Below the pieces are notes generated by a model. That model worked only from the letters and a program-made list of their open reading frames with translations. It ran no database searches and was not told the origin of the DNA. A stretch of DNA of 64,000 nt from Hyphomicrobiales bacterium (lineage in GTDB: Bacteria; Pseudomonadota; Alphaproteobacteria; Rhizobiales; Beijerinckiaceae), in the NCBI GenBank assembly GCA_027484655.1, contig JAIXSM010000028.1:62001-126000 (forward strand), read 5' to 3'. Made by a program: the position numbers and the translations under genes. The first letter of the stretch is position 1. Every line of letters starts with the position of its first letter. Positions 26,888-36,356 of the stretch are shown piece after piece.

Positions 26888-27916
26888 TTACTTGTTCAGT
26901 TCCGCAGCGCGCTGGATGATCGACTTCGGCGTCGCATAGGCTTCGCGCACCATCCGCTCCATATCGGCGCCGGAGATCGGCTCAACCTCGAGCCGGACTT
27001 TTTCAGCGTCCGCGAGGAAGGCCGGATCCTTCATGGTGGCGTCGAACGCGCGACGTATCACCTCCACAAGCGGCTTCGGCGTGCCCGGCGGCATCAGGAA
27101 GGGGCGACCCAATTCCTCCGGAAACGCCAGCGTCGCAAGCACTTTCCTGTCGTCCTCGTTCTGGACGAGACTCGAGAGCAGCGGAACCTGCTCAAGCCCG
27201 CGCTGGGGCGTGAAACCCGTCTGGATGAGCACATTGATTCGCTTGTTGTCGATCCAATCCGGGCTGGCCGCCTTCAGCGTCGAGTAGGACAATCCGCAAA
27301 TTCCCTCCGCCTCGCCACGCTCAAGTGAAAGTCTCGCCTCAGTCGTGCTGTAGCCCGGCACGACCCGGAAGCGCGTGCCGAGCAGCGCGTTGAGTTGCTT
27401 TGGCATCGTGGCGGAGTTTCCGGTTGCCCCGGTGGCCGCGGTCACCACCTCACGCTCCCTCGCCTGCCCGATCGTCTTTACCGGGCTGGTGTGCCAGGTC
27501 ACGCAGATCTGCTGCTGCTTGCTGATGCTCCCGATCCACTCAAGATCGCGCGGATCATATTTGACGGACGGGTTCCCAAACAGCGGCTCGACCAGAAGCG
27601 TATTGTAGGTCGCGACGATGACAGTCCCGTCTTTCGGCGCCACACTGGCGGCCCAGTTCGTGGCGAGCATGCCGCTGGCGCCCGGCATGTTCTGGTCAAC
27701 AATGTTCGGGTTTCCCGGAATGTGCCGGCGAATATGCTGGGAGAGCATCCGCGCGTAACTGTCATAACCTCCGCCCGCGCCCGACGGAATGACCATGCGA
27801 ATCTGCCGGCCCTTGTAGAAAGACTCTGACGATTGCGCGGCGGCCTCACTGGCCCAGCAAAAACCCATCGCGACACACGACGCGGCCATAGCCGCAAGCC
27901 CCCCGATCCGGACCAT
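26888..27916 (-). CDS. Bug/TctC-family periplasmic binding protein 4
   Basis: The 342-residue protein starts at an ATG with GGAGG 5 nt upstream and a signal peptide ending EAAAQS. ESFYKGRQIRMVIPSGAGGGYDSYARML and HIPGNPNIVDQNMPGASG are typical of the family. It stands alone on the minus strand between two plus-strand genes, without transporter membrane subunits. It is not a recent copy of binding proteins 2 and 3. Confidence 0.85.
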   Translation of the reverse strand: MVRIGGLAAMAASCVAMGFCWASEAAAQSSESFYKGRQIRMVIPSGAGGGYDSYARMLSQHIRRHIPGNPNIVDQNMPGASGMLATNWAASVAPKDGTVIVATYNTLLVEPLFGNPSVKYDPRDLEWIGSISKQQQICVTWHTSPVKTIGQAREREVVTAATGATGNSATMPKQLNALLGTRFRVVPGYSTTEARLSLERGEAEGICGLSYSTLKAASPDWIDNKRINVLIQTGFTPQRGLEQVPLLSSLVQNEDDRKVLATLAFPEELGRPFLMPPGTPKPLVEVIRRAFDATMKDPAFLADAEKVRLEVEPISGADMERMVREAYATPKSIIQRAAELNK

Positions 27917-28088
27917 GGTTTCCTCCAACCCGCGCACGGCTCTTTTTCGGAAGGTTCTCAGGCGCAGCCCTTCGCGTCAACCAGAAGGTTTGCATCAGGC
28001 AAGCCCCGGCGCTAGCTTAGAGCGCTGAAGCCTGCAGGCGGTTTTCGCCCACAACAAACAAGCGCCGAGAGCGCGGGAGGAACTCTTT

Positions 28089-29243
28089 ATGGTCTCATTC
28101 GTGCTGCCTGAAGAATTGCGTATGTTGCGCGAGAGCCTGCGCCGGTATGTCGATGCCGAGATGATCCCGGTTGAGATGGACAGCGTCGACGGCGACGAAT
28201 TCCGCGCAGATTACAAAGAGCGCTTCCAGCAGGGCATGCGCAAGCTCGGCCTCTGGATGATGGACGTTCCCGAGGACTTCGGCGGCCCCGGCCTCGGTTT
28301 GCTCGCCAAATCGGTCGTTTGGGCTGAACTCGGACGCACCATCGCTATCCCGGCGCGTGGCGATCAGATCACAGGCCCGACCGTGCGTTCGATTCTCTAC
28401 TCGCTTGAGGGTGAACTGCGCGAAAAATATCTTTTGCCGGTGCTGCGCGGGGAGAAGAAAGCCTGCTTCGCGCAAACTGAACCTGACGCCGGATCCGACC
28501 CAGGCGGGATGCGCACAACAGCCGTGCGCGACGGAGACCACTACATCATCAATGGCACGAAGCGGTTCATTTCCGGAGCAGGCTCCGCCGATTTCATGCA
28601 ACTGATGGCCGCCACAGACCGCTCGCTTGGATCACGCGGCGGCATTTCGTGCTTCCTTGTCGACATGGACACGCCCGGCGTGAAACTCGGCGCGCGCTAT
28701 GAAACCATGATGGGCGACCGCCCGTGGGAGATCGTTCTCGACAACGTGCGCGTGCCTGCGACCAATATCGTGGGCGGGGAAGGCAAGGGCTTTTCGCTCG
28801 CGCAGAAGTGGCTCGGCGCCGGCCGCGTCAAGCATGGCGCGCGCGCTCTCGGCGTCGCGGAGCGTGCGCTGGAACTGGCGACCGCTTACGCGAAACAACG
28901 GTCTACCTTCGGCAAGCCGCTGTCCGAGCGTCAGGGCATCCAGTGGAAACTCGGCGACATGTACATGGGCCTTGAGGTCGGCCGTATGCTCGTATGGCGG
29001 GCGGCGTCCCTCATTGACGAGGGCCACGAAGCACGTGTGGAAGCCTATCACTGCAAGTATTTCTGCGACGAGATGGCGTTCAAGGCCATCGATGAATGCA
29101 TGCAGATCCATGGCGGCATCGCACTCACCAAGGACATGCCCATCGAGCGTATGTGGCGCCAGCAGCGCAGCTACCGCATCACCGAAGGCGCGAGCGAGGT
29201 GATGCGCAACGTGATCGCACGACACGTTCTGAAAGCCTACTGA
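28089..29243 (+). CDS. Acyl-CoA dehydrogenase
   Basis: The 384-residue flavoprotein has the three regions of the family. They include CFAQTEPDAGSDPGGMRTTA, the FAD-binding RHGARALG-like stretch (KHGARALGVAERAL), and the C-terminal YRITEGASEVMRN, where Glu366 aligns with the catalytic base of medium-chain enzymes. It oxidises an acyl-CoA to the enoyl-CoA, passing electrons to ETF. It heads a plus-strand group with the ornithine cyclodeaminase and hydrolase genes. No CoA ligase is adjacent. Confidence 0.88.
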   Translation: MVSFVLPEELRMLRESLRRYVDAEMIPVEMDSVDGDEFRADYKERFQQGMRKLGLWMMDVPEDFGGPGLGLLAKSVVWAELGRTIAIPARGDQITGPTVRSILYSLEGELREKYLLPVLRGEKKACFAQTEPDAGSDPGGMRTTAVRDGDHYIINGTKRFISGAGSADFMQLMAATDRSLGSRGGISCFLVDMDTPGVKLGARYETMMGDRPWEIVLDNVRVPATNIVGGEGKGFSLAQKWLGAGRVKHGARALGVAERALELATAYAKQRSTFGKPLSERQGIQWKLGDMYMGLEVGRMLVWRAASLIDEGHEARVEAYHCKYFCDEMAFKAIDECMQIHGGIALTKDMPIERMWRQQRSYRITEGASEVMRNVIARHVLKAY

Positions 29244-29365
29244 CGCGACCATCATCGCACCCGCCCGGTCGCAACCGGGCGGGGTTGCCCGTCGCACGCG
29301 AGCCTCCTAGAAAGAGCGCAACGTCGCCGCTGCGCGGCTTGCGCAATCCGAACGAGGGAAACGCC

Positions 29366-30442
29366 ATGACGCTCATCCTGTCCAATGACGACGTCGAGAA
29401 GCTGCTGACGATGCCTGACTGCATCGCAGCGCTTGAAGAAGCCTACGTCGAGATGGCGGAAGGCCGTGGAATCAGCCGGCAGCGCTCGGATTGCATTACA
29501 CCCACGACCTACAGTGATGACGCGATCTATGGCCTGAAGTCGATGGACGGCGTTGTCCCGAAGCTTGGCGTCGGGGCCATTCGCATCAACTCTGACATCG
29601 TCACGAACCCGCTTGTCGGCAACACGCGACGACGCGTTAAAATTCCGGCGGCCCCGAATGATCGCTATGTCGGGCTCGTTCTGCTCTTCTCAACGCACAA
29701 CGGCGAGCCGCTGGCGATCTTTCCCGATGGCGTGCTTCAGCGGATGCGCGTTGGCGCCACAAACGGGCTCGGCGTCAAGTATATGGCTCGGCAGAACGCA
29801 GAAACGCTCGCCATTCTGGGCTCGGGATGGCAGGCGGAAACGCAACTAACGGCCGCTTGTTCGGTGCGCGACATCAAGAGCATTCGCTGCTACTCGCCAA
29901 ACACGGAAAACCGCGAGGCTTTTTCGGCGCGCATGAGCGAGACGCTAGGCATCCCGGTTACGCCTGCAGCGCAGCCGGAAGACGCTGTCGTTGGCGCCGA
30001 TATCGTGATGTGCGGTTCCAACTCGCTCGATCCCATCTTCTTTCAGAAGTGGGTGGAGCCCGGAATGCATTTGTCCTCGATCAAGAAACCCGAGATTGAA
30101 CCGGCAGCCATCCGCGCAGCGCAAAAGGTTGTCGTGCATACGCACGACACCTCGCCAATTCTCGTCGTCGCAAAGGGCGCGAACTTCCGGGAGAACACGA
30201 AGGAAGCTGGCTGGAACGCCGCCAACCAGCTCGATTTCAAGTCCTTCCCCACCCTTCCGCAACTCATCGCCGGCTACGTGAAGGGGCGCGAGAGCGATGA
30301 GGAAGTCACATGCTTCCTCAACAATCTTGGACTGGGCTACCAGTTTGCGGCGGCAGGCTCAGTTATTTACAAGCGTGCGATGGAGCAAAACGTCGGCCAC
30401 GCGTTGCCGACGGACTGGTTCACCGAGACGGTTCACCCCTGA
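29366..30442 (+). CDS. Ornithine cyclodeaminase / mu-crystallin family protein
   Basis: The 358-residue protein has the family pattern: an N-terminal LSNDDVEKLLTMPDCIAALEEAYVEMAEG, then GVLQRMRVGATNGLGVKYMAR, and the dinucleotide-binding LAILGSGWQAETQL. Members are NAD(P)-dependent and act as ornithine cyclodeaminase, alanine dehydrogenase or ketimine reductase. The ATG at 29366 has GAGGGAA upstream; the longer frame from 29096 overlaps the acyl-CoA dehydrogenase gene and is not used. The hydrolase gene follows 14 nt downstream. Confidence 0.85.
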   Translation: MTLILSNDDVEKLLTMPDCIAALEEAYVEMAEGRGISRQRSDCITPTTYSDDAIYGLKSMDGVVPKLGVGAIRINSDIVTNPLVGNTRRRVKIPAAPNDRYVGLVLLFSTHNGEPLAIFPDGVLQRMRVGATNGLGVKYMARQNAETLAILGSGWQAETQLTAACSVRDIKSIRCYSPNTENREAFSARMSETLGIPVTPAAQPEDAVVGADIVMCGSNSLDPIFFQKWVEPGMHLSSIKKPEIEPAAIRAAQKVVVHTHDTSPILVVAKGANFRENTKEAGWNAANQLDFKSFPTLPQLIAGYVKGRESDEEVTCFLNNLGLGYQFAAAGSVIYKRAMEQNVGHALPTDWFTETVHP

Positions 30443-30456
30443 GAACGAGGCTAAAC

Positions 30457-31650
30457 ATGAGCGAAGTTCCCGCTGGCGTGCGGACGATGCTGGCTGGCCT
30501 GGAGGGCGAGAACATCCTTGTGCCGCTCGACTGGGACGGGTGGATGAGTGTTGGTCCCGCGTACGCGGAAACAGCGTTCAGCAAGCGCGAGGTGACGTCG
30601 CGCTTCTCCCGCAACGGCTATACGTGGGACATTCATGGCTCGTTGTATCGCCCCGAGCGCGAAGTCTACCCCGATTGCGCGTTCGTCTTCTTCCATGGCG
30701 GCGCGGATTCCGAGGATGTGTTCGATCTCACGCCCGACGGTCGGCCAGGGCAGGCGCGCGCCCTTGCGGCGCAAGGCTTCACGGTTCTCTCGATCACGTA
30801 TCCAGGGCATTACCCGCCGGGCGGCGTGTGGCGCACGCCTATTGCAGAGCGCCAGCCTGTTTATCTTCTGGATCGCGAACTTTCGCTGGAAGAGACTCTC
30901 GATCGCAATCTGAAGTGCACGTTCAACACAATCCTTCAGGGCGCAGGCCAACTCGTCACAGAGCATCTGCGCGGTCGCAAACTCATCGCTTGGGGCCATT
31001 CAACAGGCGGCCCCATGGCTTCAGCGCTCACCGCGTTCGCGCCTGAAAACACGGTGATCGGCCTCGCCAACTTCGGCACGGGCGGTCCTGATGGATGGCG
31101 CAAGGCGTGGCGTGAGGCGACAGGCGCCGAGCGTTACGTCGAGTTGCCAGTGGATCATGTGTCGCGTCGTTCGCCGCACACCTATCGCGAGGCGGGCTAC
31201 GAGGATCCGCCGGAGCTGACGCCCTGGGGCGGGCCTGACGAGTTGTTCCGCTGGGCTTCAAACGCTCACCGCTCGCAGATCAAGACATCCCTCTGCGACA
31301 ATCAGCATCGCGGCATCCTCACCATGCTGGAGCAGTACGCAGCGCGCACTGGCCTGCCGCTTGCGGAGTACGTCGATCATCTGGCGGAACCGAACCCCGC
31401 GTGGCTGCAGTCGATCTCGGTCCTTGCTATCGTTGGCGACAACGACAAGGGGCACTGGGTTGCGGGCGCAACGCTTGAGCAGAAGCGCGAAATGTACATG
31501 GCGCAGCGCTATCGCGACGCGGGCGTGAAGCGCAACCACGTCGTTCTTGTGCCGCGCTATGGCCACTTCGGCTTCATGGAGATGCACAACGAAAAGTTCG
31601 TGCATCTCTGGCTTTGGGCCTTGCGCGCCGGCTACTTCGGCGCGCTCTAG
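30457..31650 (+). CDS. Alpha/beta hydrolase, large type
   Basis: The 397-residue protein has FVFFHGGADSEDVFDLT, LSITYPGHYPPGG and the nucleophile elbow GHSTGGP, followed by a long insertion and a late histidine in RYGHFGFMEMH. It has no signal peptide. Its start lies 14 nt after the cyclodeaminase stop, so the two genes are probably co-translated. The substrate is unknown. Confidence 0.78.
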   Translation: MSEVPAGVRTMLAGLEGENILVPLDWDGWMSVGPAYAETAFSKREVTSRFSRNGYTWDIHGSLYRPEREVYPDCAFVFFHGGADSEDVFDLTPDGRPGQARALAAQGFTVLSITYPGHYPPGGVWRTPIAERQPVYLLDRELSLEETLDRNLKCTFNTILQGAGQLVTEHLRGRKLIAWGHSTGGPMASALTAFAPENTVIGLANFGTGGPDGWRKAWREATGAERYVELPVDHVSRRSPHTYREAGYEDPPELTPWGGPDELFRWASNAHRSQIKTSLCDNQHRGILTMLEQYAARTGLPLAEYVDHLAEPNPAWLQSISVLAIVGDNDKGHWVAGATLEQKREMYMAQRYRDAGVKRNHVVLVPRYGHFGFMEMHNEKFVHLWLWALRAGYFGAL

Positions 31651-31656
31651 GCTGCG

Positions 31657-32700
31657 TTAGCGTGGACTTTCGGAGATTGCCTTGCGCGCAATCTCCACGA
31701 TGTCGGGCGGCGTCGCGTACACGCGGCGCAGGATCTCATCGATCTCTTCGCCGCGCACCACATCGATGTCCATGCGCAGTTTCTTCGCCTCGGCGAGGAA
31801 CTGCTCATCTTTCGTCATGGCTTCAAACGCCTTGCGCACAGCCTTGAAACGCTCGTCGGGAACACCCGGAGGCATGACGAACGGGCGCCCCCAATGCTGG
31901 GCCGCGAGGATCAGCTCCATCACTTTTCGGTCCTGATCGGATCGCGCGTAATCTGTAATCAGCGGCAGATTTGGAAACTCGGGGCTCTTGGTCATTGCAA
32001 GTTGCGCGAGCAATCGCGCCTTGTTGTCTTTGAGCCATGGCTCAAGGATATCCTTGTCCCCCGCCCATCCGGTGCTGATGCGCCCCTTCACCTCTCCGCG
32101 CTCCATGGCCATGTAGGCCTCTACCGAGCTCTTGTAGCCCGGCACGATCTTGAAGCGGGTCTTGAGCACGTTGTTGAGGAACAGCGGCAGAAAGTCCGTC
32201 GAGGGGCTGGAGCTGCCCACGATCAGCTCCGTCTTGAACAGGTCGTCCATCGTTTTTTGCGGCGCGTCCTGCCACACAACGATCAACCCTGTTTCCGTGT
32301 TCAGGCTCCCCAGCCAGTTGAACTTCATCGGATCATACTGAAGCTGAAGATTGCGCGCCTCAAGCAACGGCGATGTGAGCAGGCCACGCTGGACCGTCGC
32401 CATGGCCGTGCCATCCTTGGGCGCCACATTGTAGAGATAGTTTGTGACGCGAAGTCCGCCGCCGCCCGGCATGTTCTGCACCACGAAGCCCGGCCCGCCG
32501 GGAATCAATCGGCCGAGATGCCGCGTCACCATGCGCGCATAGGCGTCATATCCGCCGCCGGGTTCGGACCCGACAGACATGGTGATGCGCTTGCCCACGT
32601 AAAAATCCGCCACGGCGTCAGCGCGCGCGGCGTATGCCCCCGCGCACACAAGCCCGCCAGCCAGCATCAAACCCGTGAACGCCCGTCGTGTCGAAACCAT
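31657..32700 (-). CDS. Bug/TctC-family periplasmic binding protein 5
   Basis: The 347-residue protein starts at an ATG with GGAGG 7 nt upstream. Its signal peptide begins with an RR pair (MVSTRRAFTGLMLAGG) and ends ARADAV, which resembles but does not prove a Tat signal. DFYVGKRITMSVGSEPGGGYDAYARMV and LIPGGPGFVVQNMPGGGG fit the family. It is the fifth such gene in 15 kb. The stop is 6 nt from the convergent hydrolase stop. Confidence 0.85.
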   Translation of the reverse strand: MVSTRRAFTGLMLAGGLVCAGAYAARADAVADFYVGKRITMSVGSEPGGGYDAYARMVTRHLGRLIPGGPGFVVQNMPGGGGLRVTNYLYNVAPKDGTAMATVQRGLLTSPLLEARNLQLQYDPMKFNWLGSLNTETGLIVVWQDAPQKTMDDLFKTELIVGSSSPSTDFLPLFLNNVLKTRFKIVPGYKSSVEAYMAMERGEVKGRISTGWAGDKDILEPWLKDNKARLLAQLAMTKSPEFPNLPLITDYARSDQDRKVMELILAAQHWGRPFVMPPGVPDERFKAVRKAFEAMTKDEQFLAEAKKLRMDIDVVRGEEIDEILRRVYATPPDIVEIARKAISESPR

Positions 32701-32852
32701 GCCGCAACCTCCTCGCCTTTGAATCCGCACGCCTACTGAGAAGCAAATCAGGCGCCTTGCCCAGCTTGCATCACACGAGACATGGCGACCATCGAAGGCT
32801 ACTGTAGCGCTGACATCCAAGAACGCCAGGAAACGCCCGAAAGCACGCCATC

Positions 32853-34088
32853 ATGCATATGAAAACTCCTGCGCTGGTGAAGCGCAACGTTACGCTGTTC
32901 TCGATTTCACAATCGTTCACCGGCGCAGGAATGCAATTCAGCTACGGGTTCGGGCCGCTGATGGTGGTGAGCCTTACCGGATCTCCCGGTCTTGCGGGCC
33001 TTTCGGTCGGGTTGATCGGCATAAGCCGCTTTCTCGTCGCCTACCCGATGGGGAAGATCACCGACTCTTACGGGCGCAAGCCCGGCATTCTGCTGGGGCT
33101 ATGGCTCGCGCTCGCCGGAGCCCTGATGCTGGGCTCCGCGATGCTGGCGAGCAGCGTGGCGCTGTTCATCGTGGGGCTTCTCGCATTCGGCATGGGCATG
33201 AACGGCGCGCAACAGATGCGCGTCGGCGCTGCGGACATGTACCCGCCCTCCATGCGCGGGCAGGCGCTTGGCTATGTCGCGCTCGGCTCGCTGGGCGGCC
33301 TGCTGCTGAGCCCGCTGCTGGTTGTGATCGCGGAACCGGTCGCGAAACTGACAGGAGTTGATCCGCTCGGCCTGCCGTGGTTCTTCCTGCCCGCGCTCAT
33401 CATCACTGGCATGGTGATCGTGTCTTTCGTGCAGCCGGACCCGAAGGTGATCGGCGCGAACCTTTCGCACTACTGGCCCGACTACAAGCCGGCTGCAAAA
33501 TCAGCGCCCGCCGCAATCAAGGATTTCGGCGCCATGACGTTGCTCCGCAATCCAGCGACGCGGCTGGCCATCGTCGCCAACTGCGCCGCCACGGGCAACA
33601 TGTCCATCGTGATGGTGCTCACGTCGCTTGTGCTTGCGCACCACGGCCATTCATTGACCGCGATTGCGGTCTCGCACACGGCCCATTCGGTGGGCATGTT
33701 CGCGTTCACGATCCCGCTCGGTCGTCTTGCGGATCGTGTCGGGCGCTCGAAGATCATGTACCCGGGCGTCTTCGTCTCGCTGATCGGCGCGGGTCTCGTG
33801 GCGTTCACGCCCGGCTTTTACACCGTCACCCTTGGCACTTTTCTTGTCGGCCTTGGATGGGCGGGGGCGAACGTAGCCGCGACGGCGTTCCTCGCCGATC
33901 AGGTGACAACCAACGAGCGCGGCCGCGCCATCGGTCTCAACGATAGCTTTGCGGGCGCAAGCACAGTGTTTGCGGCCTTCGTCACCGGCCCGCTCATCCA
34001 GTGGTACGGACTGCCAGCCACGGGCATGATCGCCATGCTGCTGGCCGCGATGCCGTTCGCCTTGCTCGCGTTTGACCGACGGCGCTGA
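32853..34088 (+). CDS. Major facilitator superfamily transporter
   Basis: The 411-residue protein has about 12 hydrophobic segments in two halves. The loop between helices 2 and 3 reads YPMGKITDSYGRKPG, close to the family G-x-x-x-D-x-x-G-R-K motif, and a similar GRLADRVGRSKI lies in the second half. It is probably a solute exporter or importer in the inner membrane. A 31-residue microprotein gene follows 62 nt downstream on the same strand. Substrate unknown. Confidence 0.85.
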   Translation: MHMKTPALVKRNVTLFSISQSFTGAGMQFSYGFGPLMVVSLTGSPGLAGLSVGLIGISRFLVAYPMGKITDSYGRKPGILLGLWLALAGALMLGSAMLASSVALFIVGLLAFGMGMNGAQQMRVGAADMYPPSMRGQALGYVALGSLGGLLLSPLLVVIAEPVAKLTGVDPLGLPWFFLPALIITGMVIVSFVQPDPKVIGANLSHYWPDYKPAAKSAPAAIKDFGAMTLLRNPATRLAIVANCAATGNMSIVMVLTSLVLAHHGHSLTAIAVSHTAHSVGMFAFTIPLGRLADRVGRSKIMYPGVFVSLIGAGLVAFTPGFYTVTLGTFLVGLGWAGANVAATAFLADQVTTNERGRAIGLNDSFAGASTVFAAFVTGPLIQWYGLPATGMIAMLLAAMPFALLAFDRRR

Positions 34089-34150
34089 ACGATCCGGGAA
34101 CCAGCAGGCCCGCACGCCATTGTCCTTCCGTTCAAGAACGGAGAAGAACG

Positions 34151-34246
34151 ATGGGCGAGTACACAGGCCTGGCGATGTTCTTGTGGATCGTCGGCGCGCC
34201 GATCATCGGGTTCCTCATCGTGTCGCGTATGCGCGGAGCGGACTGA
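34151..34246 (+). CDS. 31-residue single-pass membrane microprotein
   Basis: The ORF has GGAGAAGAACG directly before its ATG, a good ribosome-binding site. The product has one hydrophobic helix (LAMFLWIVGAPIIGFLIVSR) with a short charged tail (SRMRGAD). It lies downstream of the MFS gene and may be a small partner subunit. It could still be a chance ORF; the strong ribosome-binding site and clean transmembrane profile argue for a real gene. Confidence 0.45.
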   Translation: MGEYTGLAMFLWIVGAPIIGFLIVSRMRGAD

Positions 34247-34287
34247 AGCGCTATGGACAGCCTGATCTACTCAGGCTGCACCCTCCC

Positions 34288-35277
34288 TTAATTGGCTGCT
34301 GACCCTTGCGCCTCGCCCAGCGCATGGATGCAACGCACCTCGCGCCCGGGCGCGAGCGTGACGTTTGGGGGCGGCCCTGCATCGCATCCGGCGGCCTTCA
34401 CTGGACACCGGGGCGCGAACGAGCAGGTGACGGGCGCTGTGTCCAGCGGCGGCGGCGCGCCGGGGATAGCCTGCAACCGCTGGCCTTTCTGCGCGCCGTG
34501 GAGGTTCGCGGCGAGAAGCCCCCGCGTATAGGGATGCTGCGGCGAGCGAAGAATATCGCGCACGCTGCCGGTCTCCACCACCTGCCCCGCGTACATCACC
34601 GCGACGCGATCCGACACCTCCACTGCAACGCCGATGTCGTGGGTGACGAAGATCATGCCCATGCCAAGTTCCCGTTGCAGCTCGCGGAGCAGCAGCAGGA
34701 TCTGGATCTGCACGGTGGCGTCGAGCGCGGTGGTTGGCTCATCAGCCAGAAGCAGCTTGGGCTTGCACGCCAGCGCAAGCGCGATCATGGCTCGCTGGCG
34801 CATGCCGCCCGACATCTCGTGCGGATACGCCTTCAGCCGACGCTCCGGCGAGGGAATGCGAACGCGCGTGAGCATTTCCAACGCGCGGGCGTAGGCCTCC
34901 CTACTGCTTGCGCCCTCATGGCGCATCACGCCTTCAGAGATCTGCTCGCCAATGGTGTAGACGGGATCGAGCGCGAGCATCGGATCCTGAAAGATCATCG
35001 AAACGACGCCGCCACGATGGTTCGCGAGCGCCTTCCCGCTCAGCGCCATCACATCGACGCCCGACACACGCACGTCGCCGGCTATCTGTGTCCGGTTCTC
35101 GGGCAGCAGACGCAGCAGCGTTTTCAGCGTGACGCTCTTGCCTGAGCCGCTTTCACCCAGCACGCCAAGCGTCTCGCCCGGCGCAAGCGTCAGGTTGACG
35201 CCGTTGACCGCGTGCACAGTGCGCTGGCCGTGAAACCGCACATGCAGGTTGTTGATATCCACCAGCGGCGTGCTCAT
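34288..35277 (-). CDS. Dpp/Opp-type ABC transporter ATP-binding protein (DppD-like)
   Basis: The 329-residue ATPase has Walker A GESGSGKS, the Q-loop FQDPMLALDP, signature MSGGMRQR, Walker B LLLADEPTTALD and the switch THDIG. The C-terminal cysteine-containing region CSFAPRCPVKAAGC is typical of peptide and nickel transporter ATPases. The ATG overlaps the stop of the DppF-like gene as ATGA. With its partner it powers uptake through the DppBC-like pore. Confidence 0.93.
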   Translation of the reverse strand: MSTPLVDINNLHVRFHGQRTVHAVNGVNLTLAPGETLGVLGESGSGKSVTLKTLLRLLPENRTQIAGDVRVSGVDVMALSGKALANHRGGVVSMIFQDPMLALDPVYTIGEQISEGVMRHEGASSREAYARALEMLTRVRIPSPERRLKAYPHEMSGGMRQRAMIALALACKPKLLLADEPTTALDATVQIQILLLLRELQRELGMGMIFVTHDIGVAVEVSDRVAVMYAGQVVETGSVRDILRSPQHPYTRGLLAANLHGAQKGQRLQAIPGAPPPLDTAPVTCSFAPRCPVKAAGCDAGPPPNVTLAPGREVRCIHALGEAQGSAAN

Positions 35278-36356
35278 GCGGCGCTCTCCAATCCCGGATG
35301 GCCAGACCCCGGCACGTGCGCATGGCAAGCTGTGAGATGGCCAGCATCGCGCAGGATCTGCGGCGGCGGCTGCTGCGCCGAGCACACAGGCGCAGCGAAC
35401 CGGCACCGGGTGTGAAAACGACAGCCAGACGGCGGATTGATGGGGTTCGGCGGATCGCCGGCCAAGGGCGCTTCCATGGTGCGACGGTCCGGATCCATCG
35501 AGGGCATCGCGGCCAGCAGCGCGCGGGTGTAGGGATGGGCCGCGTTTCCGTAGAGCGATTCAACGGGGCCGATCTCAACAACCTGTCCGAGATACATCAC
35601 CATCACGCGGTCGCTCATGTGACGGACCACGTTGAGGTCGTGCGAGATGAAAATGTAGGTCAGGCCCAACTCGCCCTTGAGATCTTCCAGCAAGTTGAGA
35701 ACCTGCGCCTCAACTGACTTATCGAGCGCCGACACCGCCTCGTCCAGGATCACGATCTTCGGAGAGAAGGCCAGCGCACGGGCGATATTGACGCGCTGGC
35801 GCTGACCGCCAGAGAGTTCGTGCGGATAACGACCCGCGAAGCGGCGCGGCTCCAGCCCCACCTTGAACAACAGGTCATGGGCAAGCGCCAGCGCCTGCTG
35901 TCGCGGCGCTCCGTTGACCATGGGCCCGAAAGCTATGGCGTCCTCCATAGTGAGACGAGGATTGAGCGATGCGTACGAATCCTGAAACACCATCTGCATG
36001 CGCCGGCGCATCTCGCGCACGCTCATCTCTGGGCCGACCTGCTGACCATCAAGAATGATCTGCCCGCTGTCCGGCCGGATGAGATCGACAAGCAACCGCG
36101 CGGTCGTCGACTTGCCGCAGCCGCTCTCGCCGACGATGCCAAGCGTCTCCCCTGCCCTGACCTCGAAGCTCACACCATCCACCGCGCGCACAACGCCAGC
36201 GCTGCGCCCGAACAAGCCTTTGCCCAGCGGAAAGTGCTTGGTGAGTTCATTGACCTGCAGGAGGGGCTGCGAAGCCACCATAGCGGCGGCTGCGTCTTCC
36301 ATCCCGAGTTCCTCCCCGAGTTCCTGCCCGAGTTCCTGCACAAAATCCTGCGTCAT
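35274..36356 (-). CDS. Dpp/Opp-type ABC transporter ATP-binding protein (DppF-like)
   Basis: The 360-residue ATPase has Walker A GESGCGKS, FQDSYASLNP, signature LSGGQRQR, Walker B IVILDEAVSALD and SHDLN. Its C-terminus has the cysteine pattern CRFHTRCRFAAPVC. The ATG overlaps the DppC-like stop as ATGA. The first 20 or so codons carry a threefold 12-bp repeat (ELGQELGEELG), an unusual acidic N-terminal extension that may be dispensable; an internal ATG nearer MVASQPLL could also serve. Confidence 0.92.
   Translation of the reverse strand: MTQDFVQELGQELGEELGMEDAAAAMVASQPLLQVNELTKHFPLGKGLFGRSAGVVRAVDGVSFEVRAGETLGIVGESGCGKSTTARLLVDLIRPDSGQIILDGQQVGPEMSVREMRRRMQMVFQDSYASLNPRLTMEDAIAFGPMVNGAPRQQALALAHDLLFKVGLEPRRFAGRYPHELSGGQRQRVNIARALAFSPKIVILDEAVSALDKSVEAQVLNLLEDLKGELGLTYIFISHDLNVVRHMSDRVMVMYLGQVVEIGPVESLYGNAAHPYTRALLAAMPSMDPDRRTMEAPLAGDPPNPINPPSGCRFHTRCRFAAPVCSAQQPPPQILRDAGHLTACHAHVPGSGHPGLESAA
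36304..36339. repeat. Three tandem 12-bp repeats in the DppF-like gene
   Basis: Three copies of CCGAGTTCCTSC stand head to tail. Read on the minus strand they encode the repeated acidic EL-G units near the protein N-terminus. The copies differ at one position, so slippage is the likely origin. Confidence 0.7.
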
